Positions 59,901 through 64,000 of a DNA stretch of 64,000 bases are shown here, piece after piece. Location of the stretch: the NCBI RefSeq assembly GCF_027596085.1, contig NC_072465.1, forward strand, positions 9,348,553-9,412,552. Reading direction: 5' to 3'. Position 1 is the first letter of the stretch. Each line of letters starts with the position of its first letter. The stretch is from Anoplopoma fimbria. Lineage: Eukaryota > Chordata > Actinopteri > Perciformes > Anoplopomatidae. Made by a program: the position numbers and the translations under genes. The notes beneath the pieces are model-generated. The model searched no databases. It saw only the letters and a list, made by a program, of their open reading frames with translations, and was not told the DNA's origin.

Positions 59901-60393
59901 CAGGCTGCACAGGTTGACTTGAGCCCTGTGTGTAGACTCAGTGAGCAGCTGAACCGACCCACGACACGGTTGTGTGTGGGGATAGTTCCGCTGATAAAGA
60001 CAGTTTAACACTGTATGGTGTGGAGTCGAGCTGACAAAAGCTTTAGGCTTAGCCCCAAGATGTATCCAGGAATCCCCATAGACAGTGATCGGAGGAGGAG
60101 CATCAGCAGCCTGACAGCAAGTTGTGGCCCGGACTCAGGCAGTGAGGAGTCCGGAGTCACCAAAAGTGATGGTATCCATGAACTTCTTGGCTTCCTGGAT
60201 CTGGGAGGGTGGAGATTCTCCTTTCCAGCTCTGCTATCTTATCATTATCACAGCTAACACAGCCGGATGGAGAGATGAGTGGAGCCATGGATCGTAGATG
60301 AGATAGCACCACAGGTCCAACAAGTGGACCATACGGGAATTTAGCTTCAGTTAGCAGATTGTAGCTTGACTTGACCCAGCCTGCAGCCTTCAT
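56921..60393 (-). pseudogene. Long, decayed L2-like non-LTR retrotransposon
   Basis: Read on the minus strand. The N-terminal part (60393-60157) has a Cys/coil segment CDNDKIAELERRIST. An endonuclease follows, with VGDFNLHINET at about 59370 and LVFSLGLDIDHI, ISEHECIFFDL at about 59180-59240. A linker comes next (59053-58739). Then comes reverse transcriptase: SCPLDFLPSSLF-type sequence near 58490, the GVPQGS box at about 57961-57977 and the catalytic YADD at 57875-57886. The 3' end, at about 56925-56990, contains a TTTATTTATACAGCACTTTT-type terminus typical of fish L2 3' ends. The order and about 3.5-kb length fit a nearly full-length element. The frame is broken repeatedly: endonuclease pieces lie in two frames, GVPQGS and YADD in different frames, and stops occur throughout. 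It is therefore not active. No clear target duplication was identified. Confidence 0.85.
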
Positions 60394-60612
60394 TGCATAA
60401 GCAACAAGTTAGGTTGACTGGACTGATAAACTTAAAATCCGAGCACGTGATGACTTTGATCATTATCTCTGTTAAAACACATAGGTACCAGCAATCAGGA
60501 TCTAAAAGTGCTACACTTGATGAGGCTTAAAAACCTGATAAAAATGTCAAATTTTTAAATCCAATCAGGGGGCCAACTCCGGTTCTGAAAAGTGGAGCAA
60601 ATACCGAAGTGT

Positions 60613-60992
60613 CTTTAAACCTGCATTCTCTCTACTGGCCATCAGGCGGCTACTCTTTTGGTTGCAAAAAGAAAATCTGATTTTATAAAGGTCAATGAGA
60701 AACTTACCCTACTTATCACTTGATTTATTTCCTCAGTAAACATTGTAAACATGAGTTTATGGTCTCAATCTCTAGTTTCATGTCTCCTTAAATAGAGCAT
60801 GATGTTCATTTCGTAAATGATGGTCCCATTTAAAGTAAAATATACGATAAAACGGAGTGTGCTTTAGGGAAGGCTTAGTCTGATTGACGTGTAGCTACTA
60901 CTACCATAACAGTATATGGTGTCTCTACGTCACTGCTCCGCGGTCCAAACATGGTCACTTACATTCACTGGTTACAAAAACCCAGGATGTCC
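60613..60992 (-). repeat. Interspersed repeat family A, copy 7 (head-truncated)
   Basis: On the plus strand: ACCTGCATTCTCTCTACTGG, CACTTGATTTATTTCCTCAG, GAGCATGATGTTCATTTCG and, at the far end, CACTGGTTACAAAAA. The order matches copy 6. The CRE-bearing head is absent. Confidence 0.88.
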
Positions 60993-62107
60993 ATAGACCC
61001 AACACAGACTGACTGGGACAGATGTACTATTGTCAACCAGCCATTCTAACCCTTAACTTACATCTTCAGCATTTACAGCATCTCTGACTGCGACTGTAGA
61101 AAAGATCAAAGTCTTCACCACGAATCTAAGAAGCAGAGATCCTCTGTTTCAATGTTGGACCTGGACCCTATTCTTTAGATCCTGGAATTGTGTGTATAGT
61201 TAAGCTGCAGAGGTAAGAAGGAGGAACAGTGGCTTTCTTTGTTGTTTGTCTTAGACAAAGTTGAAGAGGAGGATGTGAGGGGGCGATTCAGGGTTTAGAG
61301 AAGGACGTGGGGGATTTTATAGAAATGTATTCCCTCATGTGCACTGTATAAAAGAGTCAGTATTTGATGTTCCTTATGGAATATTTTATAAGACATTTAG
61401 CTCTCCACAGTTGCTTTATTCTTCAGAAAACCACAGAATGCTCGGACTGTAGGTGTCAGCCCGAATGAGGAAGCAGGGCTGAAAAGACTGCCTGATCTCC
61501 ACACAACAGAGACAACAACATTAACTCTTTTAACCTCCATCTGCTCATTTCTATAAATCAAGCACAGAGTAAGGTGTGTGATGATTTTCCCAACATAATG
61601 TTACACTTTATCTTTTGACATAGTATCCCCTTCATGAAAATGCAGGAGTCATACCCGTCTGTGAAGAGCCAAGAGCTTCTGTGCCAAAGGATCCCCTCAA
61701 GATTTAAAAAATTGTACTTTCTTTGATGAAGCGGTCTTCCCATTTTTCTCCCATCGTATCAAAGAATCATAATACAGTCCCGTATTGTGAAGACACAAAA
61801 TACAAACTTACTGGGATGTATGATCGAATCAAAACGGCTGCTGACATTTGACTTCCATCGGGGCCATCATTTTTGTGAACCTTTCTAACTGTGTCTCAGA
61901 GCTGGTCTTCAGTGAACTAAGAGAACGCTCAGGGCTCAATGACCACAACGACCACAACAATATCCATAAGAATTATTTCCATATCGGACCGTTGTGCTCA
62001 AATTTATGTCCACGGCCAATGTTCAGGTCCAATGCAACAATTAATTTCCCATGAACGCTTTCTTTTTCCTATTCATAACCATAACATTGCTCCCGACTGG
62101 ATGTTGC
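60993..62107. other. No gene seen
   Basis: Unique sequence with no recognised exon or element. Confidence 0.5.
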
Positions 62108-62191
62108 ATGAATGTTAGTTAGAGTCTGATGGTGGCACCTTGATAGCCTGTTGTGAATGGGTGAATGATATGTAACATACTACTGACTGTA
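62108..62191 (+). mobile_element. SINE 3' fragment, same family as 45.4 kb element
   Basis: ATGAATGTTAGTTAGAGTCT, GATGGTGGCACCTTGATAGC and GGGTGAATGATATGTAACAT, ending TACTGACTGTA, match the middle and 3' part of the SINE at 45404-45689 in the opposite orientation. The tRNA-like head and the last part of the tail are missing. Confidence 0.85.
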
Positions 62192-64000
62192 TCATAAACA
62201 TACTTGCCATGTGCAGATATTATCAAACCAGTCACAAGAAAGAAAAAACTGTGGTTCAATGTAAGTTTTCTTTAAACAATTAGATACGTTGTTGGAATTT
62301 ATCAGCCAAAAATACAATTCATGAATATGACTCGTATCAGCCTCGTATCACGCTCACAGAACACACAATGCCGCGTGGTTAACGTGGTGAAACGATTGGT
62401 TGGGTGTATTCAACAAACTACTTGGTAAAGGTCAGTAAACGCATCAATTTTTTTGTTCAAATGATAATGCGACAACGTAATGGTACAACCGTATCAACGT
62501 AACTACTATTTGACCCATCCACTCTTCCTTATAGAACTTTCTATAATCGTTACCACATAACCACATACCACATAACTTTCAATAACAGTCACTCGATGTA
62601 CTACGTAACTTACTCTGTCTGCAAAAACTTTGATATTTAACGTATCTGTGGTTTGCAGAAATAAACCATGCCAAGATTATTTTCCTGGCCACTGGGCTGA
62701 TATCATAGAACATGACCATTATAAAAACGTGAGCATATGGTGTAAACATTGTCAATGTGGGGAATAAAGGCATTGACAATGTGCTGCTAGGACTTGGGAG
62801 GTGATAGTGAGAACATAATGGGTGTATTTTTGGAAGATAGTCACTTGATTTGTGTGACTCAGACTGCTGAACACTCATATTAGCTTCAATAAACTTTGAA
62901 ATGTATTCTTAATCAGAACGAGGATTGTGGATTTTGTCACTTTAAAAATCTTAATGGCCGGTATGAACAGGAGGAAAGATTACAGCAAGAAAACCATGTT
63001 TCAATGTGTATTTGGACACCTGATTATTATTTTTTTCAGACAGTCTTGAAAAGCTGTGAACCAAGCCCCTGAAATATTTTCTAATGCCTTTTTTGCAATT
63101 TTGACCCTTGCATTTTTTAGGAAAGAAATACAAGGGGCCAAATTGCTTCAGGCACTGGTCCATGGGTTTGAAGACTTATCAGATACCAAACACTGCACAG
63201 TCGCTTGAGATACTGCAAGTAGTAATCCAACTGTCCAGTCTGCCCACAGTCCTCTGCTGCTTTCATTAAAGCAGCATCTTTCCCATTTCTTATTCTGGCT
63301 GTTATGTCTGCATGAAAAAACATTGACTGGCTTTGGAAGAGACACTGAATGCCAAGAAATACTCAGACCCCCTCTTCACGACAAACAGACAGCGAGGTGC
63401 CAACGTGAGGCTTTCACAGTCTGTTTTCTCCTCACACTTGTGTGTTCAAAGTAAACTGTTTCACCGGAACTCCAGAAATGCCTGCGGTCATGCCGTAGCT
63501 CCGCATGGAAAAACAGAGAGGAGATGCTGCAGCCGGTCTCGGTCAGAGAAAACGCAGGGACAGGTGGAGGCTGGCTGCCACCCAGTGGCTTAACTACGGC
63601 ATCTCGGTAACCTCAGCCATCTTTTACCATGCATCCCTCACACACACACTAAAATAATTGAGCAGTGTGACTGATACCACCTTGAATTCATCTTATTTAC
63701 AGCAGGTCAACACCTGAGGAACAATATGCAAATATATGTCCAAAATGCTTGATCCTAAATGGAGACGGACTGCTGCAGCCTGCCCACCCCTTGTTGTCTG
63801 ACAGGCTTCTAGTGACACATTACGCACACAAAATGTCCATTCCAAAGGCCACAGTGTCTGTTTCGAAGAAATGATGATGCCAAAAACATTGTTTAACCAC
63901 TTTTTTACCACTTTTCCTCATTAATTCAGATTCTTTCACCCACCTGCAATCCGTAGTGAGCTTTGTAGGTGCTATTAGGTCGAATTAATTACCCTATGGA
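62192..64000. other. No gene seen
   Basis: Mostly AT-rich unique sequence, slightly GC-richer at 63330-63600. Frames of 65-99 codons on both strands lack domains and splice structure. No repeat family recognised. Confidence 0.5.

Overview
The window looks like non-coding DNA from a ray-finned fish (teleost). The evidence is many very long CA/GT dinucleotide repeats, relics of non-LTR retrotransposons of the L2-like and RTE/Rex3-like kinds, a gypsy-type solo LTR, a tRNA-derived SINE and several interspersed families of a kind I associate with teleost genomes. No complete protein-coding gene, rRNA, tRNA gene or CRISPR array could be supported. Nearly all long open frames are read-through of CA/GT repeats (His-Thr or Cys-Val runs), shadows of mobile elements, or chance. 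The organism and all family names come from recall of repeat and protein hallmarks, not from a search.

Layout. 0-21 kb is rich in microsatellites: about a dozen CA/GT tracts of 50-97 bp lie between 0.7 and 18.4 kb, several as opposed (GT)n/(CA)n pairs, together with purine-rich blocks near 12.6 and 13.2-13.5 kb, a 49-bp minisatellite at 11.4 kb, and one good-looking candidate exon at 3078-3185 (+). 21-30 kb holds interspersed repeats, an internally deleted RTE-like LINE (24.1-25.4 kb), an exact 88-bp direct duplication (25.5-25.7 kb) and two high-complexity AT-rich or homeobox-motif-rich stretches that could be conserved non-coding elements. 30-46 kb holds more copies of the main repeat family, an L2-like reverse transcriptase fragment (38 kb), a LINE endonuclease fragment (40.5 kb), a solo LTR with target-site duplication (41.3-41.8 kb), a diverged tandem duplication (42.9-43.3 kb), an 862-bp inverted-repeat DNA element (43.65-44.5 kb) and a SINE nested inside an older repeat (45.1-45.9 kb). 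46-56 kb is mostly unique sequence, with a possible regulatory block (47.7-48.4 kb) and a possible minus-strand terminal exon pair (50.3-50.6 kb). 56.9-60.4 kb is a long, decayed minus-strand L2-like LINE. The rest is unique sequence with two more repeat fragments.

The genes do not form a system. The most informative features are the mobile-element stratigraphy (nesting, TSDs, internal deletions), a repeat family that spreads CRE-type TGACGTCA sites, and the paired dinucleotide tracts. The candidate exons suggest the window may lie in introns of, or between, real genes, but none was recognised as a known protein.
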